NCBI GenBank assembly: GCA_965153455.1
Contig: OZ234494.1
Span: 8,494,001 to 8,558,000, forward strand
Reading direction: 5' to 3'
Source of the DNA: Sphagnum compactum
Lineage: Eukaryota; Bryophyta; Sphagnopsida; Sphagnales
Length of the DNA: 64,000 bases
This document shows positions 25,301 to 38,618 of this stretch, piece by piece (position 1 is the first letter of the stretch; each line of letters opens with the position of its first letter). Both the position numbers and the translations under genes were made by a program. The notes beneath the pieces were generated by a model that searched no databases, was not told where the DNA came from, and saw nothing but the letters and a program-made list of their open reading frames with translations.

Positions 25301-28300
25301 TGCAACTAGTTAAATATTGCAAGTTGCAATAAATTAAAGTGGAAGTAGGAGGTTAATAAGAACCCAAGTCTTATTATAGGGAAACCATTAAAATTCAGAT
25401 CCAACAAATCCTAAGAGGATTGATCAATTATGTGTTTCCATGCTCGACATAATGGTATATGACCATCTATATGTATCAACTTGACATCCAATTTTGTCCA
25501 AGAACATTTGTTTATAGAAAATGATTGTGATAATTTATGTTATGGACATACATATCAAGAAACTCATAACGTTGTTTTTAGTCAAATCCATGGCCTTGAC
25601 AAATAAACTTTTTGATGTGAATATTGAACTATGCATGGGGATGTGTCCAACTTATACTTGATGAAACATATCACTTTCATTGATTATGGTGTTACAAATT
25701 GTATAACAAGCTTGAGCAACACTAGCCTCCCTACATAAATTGCCATCACAATTAATTGAACAATGAAGTTGTTTGAATTAGTATATCTCAACCAATAATG
25801 ATTGGTTTTGAATTTTGTTTTGAATGCTTATTTAATTAATTGACTATTAACAACAAAATTTTCATCATTACGGAAATGGAAAATAAAATTTCAATTCATT
25901 TTTGGGGCAAAAACTAACAAATGAAACACAATGGCACCTTCTTTGAAAATTAAAACTATTGTTGTCATTAAGAAAAACAAAGTGTATTGTAATGGTTGAA
26001 AAGAGGAGATTCATTGATTTCTTATTTTAGTGCAACATTAGATATTAATGAAAAACTCCCTAAGATGAGTCATAGGGAGCAAATTTTCCTTGTAAAGTCC
26101 TATAATTTATAAGAATTTTCTCATTTGAAGCTATAAGACAAAGGGGAGATGACATATGTTCAATGCTCAATATCATTGAAAATATCACAATGAAATATTT
26201 CCATTTCATGTTTCAAATTCAATGGATGTTTGGTAGATTCATTTTGCAATTAAAAACTTTTCACATTTCAAAGGGAAACATTATTATGTAGTTGAGAGCT
26301 TGTTGCATGTTGCAAAGTTTTACCAAAGACAACAATTAATCTTGATATTATAGGAAAATGCATTGTGCTAGAATTGTCAAAAAAATAAATTCAAAAACAT
26401 TAAAAATGTGTCTTATGTTTTAAGTTCGACAAAAACATATATTGTTATGAATCCATCATTTGAGTTTGTGTCCAAGTTTGAATTTAACACTAATCCATTT
26501 TCGTTGAAATCTACTATACAAATTTGTAAAGTAACTAAATGTGTGCTGCTAAATGTGTGTTTTTGTGCAACTTTCTAGCTTTTAAAGGTGGTGAAATAAG
26601 GTTATTACTGATGATGTTCAAAATGGAAGGTTATACAAATTAATTGGTGTTGTTGAGGATCCTTATGCAAATTTTAACAGTCATAATGTTTTTTAAACAT
26701 GATAGTTGGGATGTATGTGTTTTTCACAAGTGCTGTAAGTAGTCAAAAAAAATCTTTGTAGCCATGGTGGCAAAGTTTGTTGATAAGGGGCTCCCCTTTT
26801 CCCAAGCAAACATGCACTTGAAAAAATACATGAATGTTTATCACAAAGGATTTGAAGTGAACGAATGAACAGTTCCTACATGTTTGGCCACCATGTTTGG
26901 GCAAGTGTGGTCTATACATAGGAACATCTTTGTCCCCTATTAGAGACCTACCAATGTGGGTGTTAATCACCCAAATGATATGGGATCAACTTTTATTTCA
27001 TAATATGATCGAAGCAATTTTTAAAAATAGATGGCTAATTTGATGCCTAGAAATTGGATTGAATTGTTGTGATTTTGCCAAGAGACATAGTAGTTTTAGA
27101 TCTCAAACCATAAAAAAATCCACAACTCTAGCACCCATCTAGCACCTACCTCTTAAATTTATACACATCAATTCTTATTTGACTAGACCATGAATCTAAA
27201 TGTTCATTGAGGTTTTAGGATTGATTCCAAACAATGTTTTTGAACAACAACTAGGAAAATCACAAGCATCCTAACTAATATAAAATTAAATTTATATTAA
27301 AAAAGGTTCATGGATAGCATTGAGATCAATTCTCAAGTTTCCACTTTTGTTTTTGGGCCATGTTATTTATAATACAACGTTTGCAATGTGCATTCATCAT
27401 GGATAATACCAATTTGACCAATGTTTATTATATCATCTTCAACATCTTTTGTCTATATACATGATTCTATTTCTTGCCCAATAAAAAATCCTTGGCAATA
27501 TCACATGTATGCAAGTTAGGGGGAAATTGAACTATAGCTGAAATTGTAACCATGACCAATGTATGTTCATATATTGTACCATAGGAAATTGGCATGTGCA
27601 TTATATCAACTGTAGTGTCAAAATTCAAAGGGGTGAATTCTCTTGTAGTTTCCCTAAGCTAGCAATATGACACATTTAAATTGGTCATGTTGTTGTCAAC
27701 ACTCCAAAGTTTGGATTATCCATGAGTAGAGAAACATTAACATGTACATCAACAATGTGTTCAAAATTGGGCTATAGATTTAGGATGCTTCAATGATGTG
27801 TTCATGATTAGGTTGTTGGTGGATCTAAGACACTTCTTCCCATGTTTTTTGATGGAGGTGTCACTTGAATATAACATGGCATTAGTCCATGGGTTTGCTA
27901 TTTGTTACCATATTAATGGGTGAAAGCATAGTAAAGTATACACAAAAAGTAAACAACAAAATACTAGGGTCCCTAAATAAGAAGGAATAACAAGTAGATG
28001 AGTTCATGGGGATAATAATTTTTTTGGTACAATAAATTTTTAACTCTTATTTACATGGACTTCAAAGTTGAATTATTACAATTGAATGTTTTTAAAACAA
28101 ATTGCAAGTACTTGAATTTGACTTAAAATTTGCGGTAGTTTGAAAAATAAAGTTCAAATACTTGAAAGTAGGTGAAATGTTTTTGCAAATATTTGGTTTT
28201 TTTCCAAGCACCTTAATATTAATATGGTGAACTTTTATTTATTTATAGTTAATCAAGTTTGTTTTCATAACTAAAATCATCCCCAACCTTTAAAAAATGA

Positions 28301-29884
28301 CATAATTGTTGGGGATACTTTTAGGGTACTTCTTCAAGTCCAAATGATATGACACAAATTGCTTTGAAAAGGTAGAGGGAGGTTAGCTTGATGCCCATGA
28401 AAAAAACTAAATGTTTCATTTGTTTTGAAATGCTAGAGGAAGGTTTTAAGTTATAAAGATTGTTTTTTTGTGTTTTCAAGTAGAAAACAAAATAATAAGT
28501 ATGTACATAATATCTTGCTAGCACCCTAATCCTCTTGAAAATGTGGTGTTGTGTATTAATGGACCCAAGATATATGTGTTACTTTTTTGACATTTTATGT
28601 CTTGTACAACCATGCAAAATATTTTGTTAGGGTGGGAAAAAGATAATGTGGACCATTTTTTACATCACATTGTAAGTTTTTGGAAAGTGTCATGCATTAA
28701 CATGCCATTGACTTGCCATCAAATCATCATTATGCCAAATTTGCCATTGAATTAAGATCTTCAACTTGAATAGAAAACAATTACATAAAAATTATAAAAT
28801 ATACTCTCTAAATATAAAGTATTGAAGTTTTGAAGTTGAAAAATATGGATTGGTCTTTTGTTTGTGGCTTGATACAAATACACTATTGTTTATGATTTTT
28901 TTGGGGGTTATCTTATAGGGACTCAATATATGATATATTAAAGAAAAAATAACATACATGAAAAAATAGTTAGAAATGACTTTAACCCCCAAAAAACTTT
29001 ATTTTCAAAGTTCATATCATATTCATTTTTTGATGGATTTTAATATTATTTCTCTTTAAATGCATCTTAAAGATTTATCTAGTAGGTATTTTACTCACAT
29101 AATATTTATTGTCTCATTAACCACATTTGATCCCCCACTTAAACAATGATATCACAATAGACTACAATTTTTAACACTTTTGAATGAACTTTTTATGGAT
29201 TACATATTTGCTGGAATTAGTCCACCTTAATTACCTTGCAACCACCCGTTAGCGTAAGTTAATAAACACTCTAAAAAACCAACTATCCAAAAATGACATG
29301 AAGTTTTAAACAATAAACTAGGTCCCTAATATAACTATGATTAAAAACCAAATATGGGTAGTAATATATAAGCATGCATGTGATTATATTAAGCACTTTA
29401 GTGTATATCTACAAATTTGATAGTCCCAAATTCATGCTAAGGGGAGATGCCAAGTATAAACACAAGTGAAAAAATAAAAAAAACAAAATGGAACTACCTT
29501 CATTAAACAATCCTACCTTTTAAAAAAGAAAGGAAATAACCTCATAGAGGGTACCATCACTCTAAGATTCAATGTTATGGCAAGAAGGTAGTTGCATTCC
29601 TACCAAGTTTCCCCTTCCATTGTAGATTATCCCAATAGGAATGTGCTACCTTTATTAAATGTATTTGCTGCCTTCCACTATGGCTACTTTCCATGGTGTT
29701 GCAGCTACCATCTAAAGACTTATGTCCATATATATATTTCAACATAAAATTAAAAACTATAGTATTTTTTATTAAACAAGACTAATTACATCTACTTGCA
29801 AGTAGGTATACAAAGGTCAATACAAGGGAAAGAAAACATATACGATGCAACAACCTTTCTTGGAATAAATGATACATCATTTGC
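22382..29884. other. Anonymous AT-rich DNA
   Basis: The longest featureless part of the window. A plus-strand stretch at 26755-26990 reads coding-like with few stops (it contains PFSQANMHLKKYM), but I cannot assign it to a family. All other ORFs are of chance length. Confidence 0.45.
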
Positions 29885-30035
29885 CACTACAACAAAAAAT
29901 GTTCATGTACATTAAGTGATTTCACTAGATTTTGAGTGAATTCACTAGTCTAAGGTAAACGGAGATTAGTTGGAAAGTAATGAATTCACTAGTTTAGTGA
30001 ATAGGGACTAGTGAATTGCACTCACATATCCTACT
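29885..30035 (-). mobile_element. CACTA-like MITE, copy 1
   Basis: On the plus strand it starts CACTACAACAAAAAATG. The body, read on the minus strand, matches the other three copies (GTGCAATTCACTAGTCCC, then GAATTCA blocks, then AAATCACTT). The distal terminus is degenerate. CACTAC-beginning inverted ends are typical of the CACTA superfamily. The element is too short to encode anything and would depend on a transposase from elsewhere. Confidence 0.65.
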
Positions 30036-32544
30036 CTCTAGCAATAATCTTTACAACTCCAAGATCCATAAAAGATAACCAAAACCCAACAAGGTTCCCC
30101 GCCATCCATTAGTTCCCAAGGGCACCTCATCTTCTCCTACAAAATAGGCCTAACATCCAAATCTCCTCTACAAAGCTGATTGTTGTATGACAATGAAATT
30201 AGGTCCATGAACAATTGACTATTTATGTTGTTCCCATAGAATATGTGGAAAACATCAATCCTAAGGTATGCTTGTTTCTATAGGTTGAACATATAAGTTG
30301 CTTGAAAGCCCATTAGCCTTAAAATTCCCAATATTACCTAAGGTTAAGGATAGGGATTAAAGTTAGGTAATGTCAAGGTATGAGTATTTGCATCAAATGT
30401 CTACATCAAATGATGAATGTTTACATTAATGGTTGAAAACCATGCTTTGAATGTTGTAACAATTGATAAATTTAATAATGTTTTATTCATTTTTGTCACA
30501 ATTCTTACAATTCTTGTCATGTTGAAACATAAATTTAAACACTAGCTTGGGGAGGAAGGGGGCTAGATGGGGAATGTTCCTTAGGCCAACATCTAAAAAC
30601 ACATACAAATACCTAATATGAACGAGCCCTCTTGCCTACACTTACTAGACTATAAAAAAACTTCAAGTAAAAGGTGATAACCTTTCCACATTCAAAAAAA
30701 GTATTGAACTTGAAGTGTTAATTTACTAATTAATGGTTGGGCATGGATAAGGCTAATAAAAGTTACTTCTATAGCTTAGGTTTATGGGAAATCTTCCAAG
30801 TCAATTTCAATTGCAAGAAAACACATAGGTTGCACAATAGTGGTTATATGCGAACTTGCAACAACTACTGCTATTCATCAAATCATTCAAAGGTGAGAGT
30901 GAAAAACAAACAAAATTGTAATCAAACCATGAATTACTTAGGGCATTGCCATCATGGATTGGTAATCAACTTGTAATTTCCACACCCACTCCAATCATTC
31001 TAAGTGCGAGTACATTCAATATTAACATGGAGGACCATGGAGGACATGGTGTTTGAGACCATTACTCTAGGAGAATAAAATCCATTGCCTTAACAAACAC
31101 ATTTCAATTCTTATACAAAAACCCAATTGTATTGGAACCATTCCTTTGACAATTGGTGGGCATTTGAATAGTTACCTTCACATATGGATCATGAGGCATT
31201 ACATGCATGCAATTTGTGGTCAACTCAACACCAAGCAAAATTGAAGATGGTGAAAATTTATTAACGACAATAGATTGAATTGACCATAGCTTTCAAAAAG
31301 GGGAAACTAATGCTAAAACCCAAACAAAAATCCGTTCAAAAATCTACATCAACATCCATTCTAAAGTCCTCATTAATGCCAATTTTCCTTCTTTTGATGT
31401 TAGAGATTGTTTGGTACATCGCCTTGTGAGATTTTGATTTCCACAACTCCTAAGGACAAATACAAGTTCCCACACAAGATGACAATATCTAGTGGAAAAT
31501 CGCCTTCAATGGTAACATCTTTATGCTAAGACCCACAATAGAAATGCCAATTTCAACATGAATAACTTGCTACATTTATTTACATTCCATTCAAGATTCT
31601 AAAATAACATCTATTCATAACCATAAAATCAATATTTCCTTTTCCCCATTTAAGAATCTACAACAACATCCATGCAAAACTTTAAGTAAATTAAATTTAT
31701 AGATCCCTTGGAACATCACCATGAAATTTTAATATGTAACTTCTAGGGACAAATTCAATGGGCACCAACAAAAAAATCATCCAATGGAAAATCACAAATC
31801 ACATACCTTCTACTAAAATTTACATGTATCTTCCATTATCGCCTTCAATTTTTGTTCATATGTAGCTATGTACCTTTGTGCCTCTTCTATAATACATTTT
31901 GATTCCTCCATGCTAAACTTCAACCCAATTAACCCTAACACATTAGCTACATACCTTTACAACAACAAGTGGATATAAATCACACAATACAACATGTAAG
32001 TATGCCACCTGTTTGTTTCATATGGGGAGATCTCATATGGACACATATTACAAGCCTTTATGCATTAACCTTTGCTAATCTTTACAATCAAAAGCTTGTT
32101 TTCAATTTGTGTAAACACCTTTCCCCCACTAAGTTAGACAAATATTCCATGCTTCCATTTTTGAGTCTTCCCACATATCTTATGCACACCTTTTTGTGTT
32201 ATTAATGTTACAACCTTTGCCCATTTTATTGAATAATTTTTTTCTTGTGTAATGTATCCTTTGACCAATCACAACATGGAGTCATTTTTGGTTGGTTGAA
32301 GTGTACCATAGTTCTACCAATCCAACTTCTTCAACTCCTTGGTATCAACATGAATGAGAGGGTTAATAAGCTTGAAACTAAGCTAATTTGGACAAACATA
32401 TTTGTTAAAGCATTTAATGTTGAAAATTATTATTCTACGATAATCCATTTCCTTCCAAGGTGAAAAATCAACATCATCCTTCTTTTTCCTCTTTTTTCAA
32501 TGTTTTGGACAAGCTAGTTAAACAAAAGAAACATTGTAATACAT
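30036..32544. other. Anonymous AT-rich DNA
   Basis: Short ORFs only (60-79 codons), none recognisable. No repeat structure identified by eye. Confidence 0.45.
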
Positions 32545-32695
32545 TATTATAAAATGTGGGTGTAATTCACTAGTCCCCATTTAGTGGACCAGAGAATTCA
32601 TTACATCCCCACTAGGTCCCATTCAATGGGACCAATTAATTCATTCAAAATCCAATGAAATCACTTGGTGTACAAGGATGCATTTTGTTGTAGTG
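32545..32695 (+). mobile_element. CACTA-like MITE, copy 2
   Basis: Starts with a C-to-T-decayed terminus (TATTATAAAATGTG) and ends ATGCATTTTGTTGTAGTG, the family's right end. The interior keeps the GTCCCCATT, GAATTCATT and GAAATCACTTGG blocks shared with the other copies. CAT lies just left of copies 2, 3 and 4, but a clear target duplication could not be confirmed. Confidence 0.7.
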
Positions 32696-33128
32696 AAAAG
32701 AAGGACATGTACACAAACATTTAAAACTTGACTTTACCTAAACCTAAGTCCATCATGCATAGTTCAAATGAATTGCAAAACAAAACATTTACATTTGGTT
32801 GCCACAATGTAATAAAAAACCTTATATTGTGATAACAAATGTAACTTGCCCATGTAACAAAATGAAATGAAATATGTTGCAAGAAAATTTGTTACATGGC
32901 ACAAACATTTGAAGAAATAAGATCTTATTTGATATTTTTGTTTATGAAGGAGGATTAACACAATTGCACATATGGTGCATGTATGAAAGAGGGAGACAAT
33001 AATGAAATAGGAAGACCACGATGAAGGGTGAAATTGATTAACAACCTTAAGCTTGTTAAGTGTCTATAGGAAGATAATGATCATATAGATGGTATGTGTG
33101 TCAAAGAGGAAGATGATGTTGATGGCAT
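32696..33128. other. Anonymous DNA between two MITEs
   Basis: AT-rich, with no recognisable gene. It separates two same-orientation CACTA-like MITEs. Confidence 0.45.
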
Positions 33129-33269
33129 TACTACAAAATGTGAGTGCAATTCATTGGTCCCCATTCAATGGACTAATGAATCCATTGTCCTTGTTCAGTC
33201 AAATCCAACGAATTCATTCAAAATCTAATGAAATTACATTGTGAATAGGGGACACATTTTGTTGTAGTG
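33129..33269 (+). mobile_element. CACTA-like MITE, copy 3
   Basis: TACTACAAAATGTGAGTGC at the left end and ACATTTTGTTGTAGTG at the right, with the family body between (GGTCCCCATTCAATGGAC, then AATTCATTCAAAATC). About 430 bp after copy 2 in the same orientation. Confidence 0.75.
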
Positions 33270-34449
33270 TGGAAGATGGCCACAATGAAAAACCAAGCTA
33301 CTAGCAATGGAAACAACTAGTATGTGTCGACATGAGGAAGACAACCATAATTGGCAAGTGTGTGAAGATGTTTTACATGCCGCATGAATGTTGGCATAAA
33401 TTCAAAATCCCATGTAAACTTGAAAAAAACTTGTTTCCAATGTTAATTATGGGTGCAAGCAAGGTAGAGTAGACGGTTCATTGCTATGTGTAAAAAAAAT
33501 TTACAAGTAACCATGATTTTTTTTTAATGTATTGAAAGTAGAAATTTTATTTTGTACAATAATTAACATGAGGATAATATTTCATTCTATATTTAAAATG
33601 TTAAAAGCCCCATCTTGAAAGTATAATTAAGTCAAAATTTAAAAAATGTTTCTATTTGCATGAGATGTCCAATCTCATAAAATGGGTTACATGTAAATGA
33701 AATATTGATTAAAAATAATTTCAAGTTAGTGAGGCCCTAAAAACTACTTATGAATTATGCATGCTATAATCATGATATATCAAAATTTTAATATGAAGTA
33801 GGTTTGAACAACATTTTGACCTAGTTATTTTTAAACATACTTTCAACCTATTTTTATGATACCAAAGTTGTTTAAACTTTGCCTTCAACTTCTCATAAAC
33901 TAAATGTATTAACCTATGGTTTCATATTTATACTTCAAAATATTTTGAATCTACTTTCTTGTGTTCATATTACAAATTGTTTCATTTTTTAATTAAATTT
34001 TGGGCAGATTATTATTTTTGTCTACTTTACTTTACTAGCATCCTCATGTTAAGTCCATCCATCCTACTCAACCAATTAGAACATGTCACATTATTTATTT
34101 TTCCAACATGAATCCTTGCTCATGAATTAACCAAGCATGTAGGTATGGTTTGTGTTAGCGTGGTTTGACCTTAATGTGTTCTTTTGCTTCTACTTTTGCT
34201 TGTTTTAACTTTTTTTCACAAATCACCAATACTATGTTCAATTCCTAATCCTATTGGTGTGCTACAAAATCCATCGGATCAATGCACAATGCAATGTGCT
34301 CTCTTTCAATCAAAATCTACTTTTGGAATCTTTTCACCTTTAAGGACAATGCTTGATTGATCAAGAATTGGCTTTTCTTTCAATCTCTAGTTGTATTGAT
34401 TAATTGATTTGCTCCACAATCTCCTTTCTCAATCTTCTTTATATTGTCG
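33270..34449. other. Anonymous AT-rich DNA
   Basis: No clear gene. The part after about 34150 may be further decayed sequence from the retroelement described next, since short minus-strand coding-like runs continue, but I cannot assign it. Confidence 0.4.
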
Positions 34450-35720
34450 ATCTTCCATTAAACCCTTTTGCTAAAACATCAAAGCCATCTCATTGGCTAT
34501 CATCGATTCAATATTCCTCTCAACAAGTTATGTGTTTTTTTTAACAATAACTTCATTATTGATGGTTTGTCCACCAATAAGTTGACTTGATCCAATTGCT
34601 TTGGTGTGATTTCTTTTAAAATGTCCTTTGTTCTTGACTTGTTTCATTTAACACCTAATGAAGAACCATCTTCTAGCTTGTGCTTCGACATGATTTCCTC
34701 CAGAAGTTGTTCCTTGAAGTGCTCAACTTTTCTATTCCAAATAACAATGATCATCTTCTTGTATGGCAATCATGAAGATAAATGAAGAATGCCAACAAAA
34801 AGAAATCAAGTCCTAGGCGATTGATTTCTTCTTCAACTTCATTGTTTTCTTCAAAATTCCATTGCAAAAGTCAATTCTTGCACTTAACCTACAAGTATTT
34901 CCAAGCTCAAACAAAGTTCCATTCATGTTCCTCATTAATGTATTCTCCATCTTTTGTGTGAATATTAAAACAATTGTGGATTTCAAATGTTTCTTTAAAT
35001 GTGTTTCAAATTTTCCCACCTATCTCCAACACTCAAATGATGATGAGTAAAGGAAATATTTTTATCAACCTTAAAGTCATATGGCAATTGTTGTTCTACC
35101 TCCTAGTTCAATTCTAAGTTTGTTGATAAACACAACTTCTTTAAAGGCCAAATGTAAATTTCTAGTTTTTGTTTCCTTTTCATGACTTGTTTCTTATCTA
35201 ATCCCTTAGCAAAAAAAAATGTAGTCCTTTTAAATATAGTGGTATCAAACTTTTCCCATTCTTTTTCAAGTGGATCATGATGTGTTTGATTTGCCCAAGC
35301 TTTCCATGTGCATATGTTCCAATCTTCAAGGCGACTTTTATCCTTAGCAAATGTTTCTTGCTACAAGTTATGTTGGCTGCGAATATGCTTAAACTCTTTT
35401 ATTTCCTCTAGGAGTAGGTACCTAGGTTGAGGCCAATCTATCATGCCTACCAACTTCTCACCTCTCTTCATTATTTCTACTATGCCATAAAGGGTCATGT
35501 TGCCATTTTTTTGGTTTTGTCATTGGTGATGTTTTTTTCCAAAACTTTGTCACTTCCCCTATTTTTCGATGAATAATAATTAGGATTGTTGGTTTCTTCA
35601 TTTATGAGTCATTTCTTCTTCCCTTAGTTACTTGACTTTTTGATGGGTATTTTGGCTTTCTTTGATCCCTTTGGTTACAACATGAATTTTTTTTGGCATC
35701 ATACTCCCATTACATTATAT
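34450..35720 (-). pseudogene. Coding-like extension downstream of a Gypsy integrase
   Basis: On the minus strand, directly following the Gypsy pol relic, long open stretches persist. The best runs from about 35520 to 35105 and is broken by a single TAG. It includes MKRGEKLVGMIDWPQPRY, EEIKEFKHIRS and RLEDWNICTWKAW. Another open part lies at 34480-34740 (VEHFKEQLLEEIM, KHKLEDGSSLG) and a 68-codon ORF at 34813-35019. I do not recognise a domain. It could be a C-terminal extension of pol, an extra ORF between pol and the 3' LTR (known in several plant Gypsy lineages), or the gag of a different element. Codon register changes show it is decayed. Confidence 0.4.
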
Positions 35721-35759
35721 TGTTATAATGCCAATAATAATAATATTTTTTTTAGTTGG

Positions 35760-37880
35760 GCAATGGAATTTTAATTTATTGACATTTATTATTGCAACAT
35801 CATTGTTAGCTACAATATGTAATTGAACAATATTATTATTGTAGACATTTTCACCTTAAAGGGGCCAATCCAAGGAAATTAAATTTCCTCATTTGATTTT
35901 GGGGTCTTTGGGTAGCCAAATAACTAAATCTCCATCGCATGATAAAACTTGAGATTTTTTCATCATCTTGTTGGTGATTTTTCAATAATTGTATGTAATC
36001 CATAATATTTCAAGCAATGAATCATTTTTCATCTAATCATTTTAAATATTTCATCTAAACCAATTATAATGCATTTTTCATATTTCCATTTCACTTACCA
36101 ATTGTTCAGTTGGTTAACATTGAAAACTTGTTCAAAGTAATAATGACATTAATCTATATTCCAACTTATAGGGTCTATGTTGGGTTGTAATTTTATAAGC
36201 CATTTGATAGGCCCATCAAAAAGTGGATAACATTACATCCCAATTTGTTTTATTAACATTAACCAATTTAGTTAAATTGTGTTTTAAGGTTTTATTGGTT
36301 GACTTTGTTGTGGATAGTAGGCAACAAATTTATGATGGGTCATCATAAATTCCTTAATAAATTTTTTAATTATAATGTTGATGAAGTCACTATCATGGTC
36401 ACTCACCAAATGTGTTGGATAACCAAAACATGTGATGATACTTTCATTAAAAAATCTAGCAATGTTTTTTGTTCATATTATTTCATATTAAAACTTTAAC
36501 CTCCACCCATTTTGTGGTATAATTAGTAGCCATAATATATATCAATTATCAATGTTGGTTTAATGGGGCCCATAAAGTTTAATCCTTGCTTCATAAAGGG
36601 TTCAAATGCCATAATAAATTGAGAAGTTTCGTTCCCACTTCTAAATGTGGGTCCTAATTGTTGGTAAACTTCACAACTTTAGCACATTTCAATAATGTAT
36701 TTTTGTAGGGTAAGCCATTAATAATCAATTATCATAATTTCATTTATGATTGTGTTCACATTAAAATGCTCACTAACTAATCCTTCATGGAATTCAATTG
36801 ACATTGATTTACGTTCGGAAGGTGTTAAACATTATTTCTTAATATTGTATTTGGGCCCAATTTATATAATTTCTCCCCATATAATGTATAGGGTTTGGAT
36901 TTAACAATTATTTTTTTCCTTTTTTCTTGTCCAATATTTCATCCTCAAAATAACCCTTTTGTAAATTTTGTTGATAAATGAATACAAGTCTATTGATATT
37001 GATAACAGGGTAGCATTTGGTAACTAATATTCCACTCCAACAATTGGTTGACCATTATCAATTCGGGATAATTGGTCAAGAACAAAATTGACTCAATTGG
37101 GGTTATACATTACTTTTAAATTATTGCAAGAGTAATAACCATTTAGTTATTCTTCTAGTGAATATCTGTTTATTCACTAGGTACAATAGAGTTTGATGAT
37201 CTAAAAAAATCATCACTACAAAATGTGGGTGCAATTCACTATTAGTCCCCATTCAATGGATCAATGAATTCATTCAAAATCTAGTGAAATCACTTGGCAT
37301 ACATGAATACATTTTGTTGTAGTGAATGTAAATGTGTTATTAAGAAGATAATGTTGAAATTTTTGATGACATAAATCATGACAAATGTTTCTTTCTTAAT
37401 AGTAGAATAATTTTCTTAGCATTTATCATTAGTTGACTAGCATACTATATTGGATGATCAATGGTGTTGTCCAAAGTTTGAGTTGATATAACTCCCACAA
37501 CATAATTGGATGCATCTAGAAACACATGGAATTCTTTAATTGAGTTTAGTGCAATCAACATTGGTAGAATGTTCATAGACGTTTTCATCCATTCAAAGGT
37601 TGCAATTTTAATAAAAAAAATCTTCAACCATCCTTATTTGATTATAACCATTGTACCCATCCATAAATGAATGCATCCCATGAGTTGCAATATTGTCAAC
37701 CCCAAATCCACAAAAGTTAATTAGAATGGATCGTTTATCATTTATGCATTAAATTTTCTACAATTAGGTGGGTGCAAGAATGAATGGACCAACATTTGAA
37801 CTTTTTGAAAATTTCTATAGAGTGCTTGTCATTCTAATGACCACATTTGATAGGTAAATTTAATTTTTCTTTATAGGTAC
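35760..37880 (-). pseudogene. Ty3/Gypsy pol relic: RT, RNase H, integrase
   Basis: Minus-strand translations show Gypsy domains in the canonical order RT, RNase H, integrase. RT: MHSFMDGYNGYNQIRM (about 37630-37690), matching the family's FLDGYSGYNQI. RNase H: FEW, then EFHVFLDASNYVVG (37445-37600), NYSTIKKETFVMIYVIK and, beyond an inserted MITE, FLDHQTLLYLVNK. Integrase: a zinc-binding H-H-C-C region (36690-36800) with the last Cys read as Tyr, GLNFMGPIKP near 36553-36585, and WAYQMAYKITTQHRPYKLEY near 36130-36200, then WIGPFKVK (35849-35878) resembling the GPY/F module. The RT core with YxDD is missing, and frameshifts and stops are frequent. No LTRs could be located. Confidence 0.85.
37214..37324 (+). 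mobile_element. CACTA-like MITE, copy 4, inside Gypsy RNase H
   Basis: Starts CACTACAAAATGTGGGTGC and ends ACATTTTGTTGTAGTG. It is about 40 bp shorter than the other copies through an internal deletion. On the minus strand the flanking bases read as Gypsy RNase H on both sides (QHYLLNNTFTF before, FLDHQTLLYLVNK after), so the MITE landed inside that coding sequence. Confidence 0.85.
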
Positions 37881-38618
37881 TTAGTTTAAGAATACTAACT
37901 TTAATATGTATATATTCCATTTATTAAAATTTCATAATCAAGAAAAACACAAGAGATATGGACTTTCAAAATCAAACATTATGGATTGTAATCTTGACAA
38001 CATTTTTTAATATGGACTTTGAAATAGTCCAATCATTTATGATGTGTTAGTTAGGGACTTGATTTTGGTTTGATAACATACAAAAAAAACTAATTTTGAA
38101 AAGTTTTGCATGATGGCATTTGTAAGATTTTACCTATGGATTAAATAATAAACTAGAAAATAAAATATAGTTTTTAAAAAATCCATAAAATATTTTTCTA
38201 AAAAAAGTTTTAGGATTATTCTTGTGCACATGTGTTAAGAAAAGGGACCTCTAAATAGGCTGTAGATTAAATGGAAAAAATTCCCAAGGAACCAATGGAA
38301 AACCTTTCTAATTCACTCCAACCCACAAAGAAAAAACGCAAAAATGCAAAAGAATTGCCCCCAAAAAACCATTGAAAACAACCCCCACTTCCCTTTATTC
38401 ATGATTCAAAAATACATGGGAACAGATGTCCCGACAAACGACTCAAACTAAAGATGTAGCTCTGGGTTATAAAATCATGCTCAACTCTACCATTAGATTC
38501 ATTAGTGTGAGAGAATGAGCGTCCAGACTTTTCACAAATTTTCAATGTTGAGAAAAATCATCATGTTGTTAATATTAATTTTGTTTCGGTTGTCGTACAT
38601 AAGATTGCTACCATTAGG
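37881..38618. other. Anonymous AT-rich DNA
   Basis: No gene visible. The first part may contain the eroded N-terminal side of the Gypsy RT or the protease, but no motif can be named. Confidence 0.4.
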
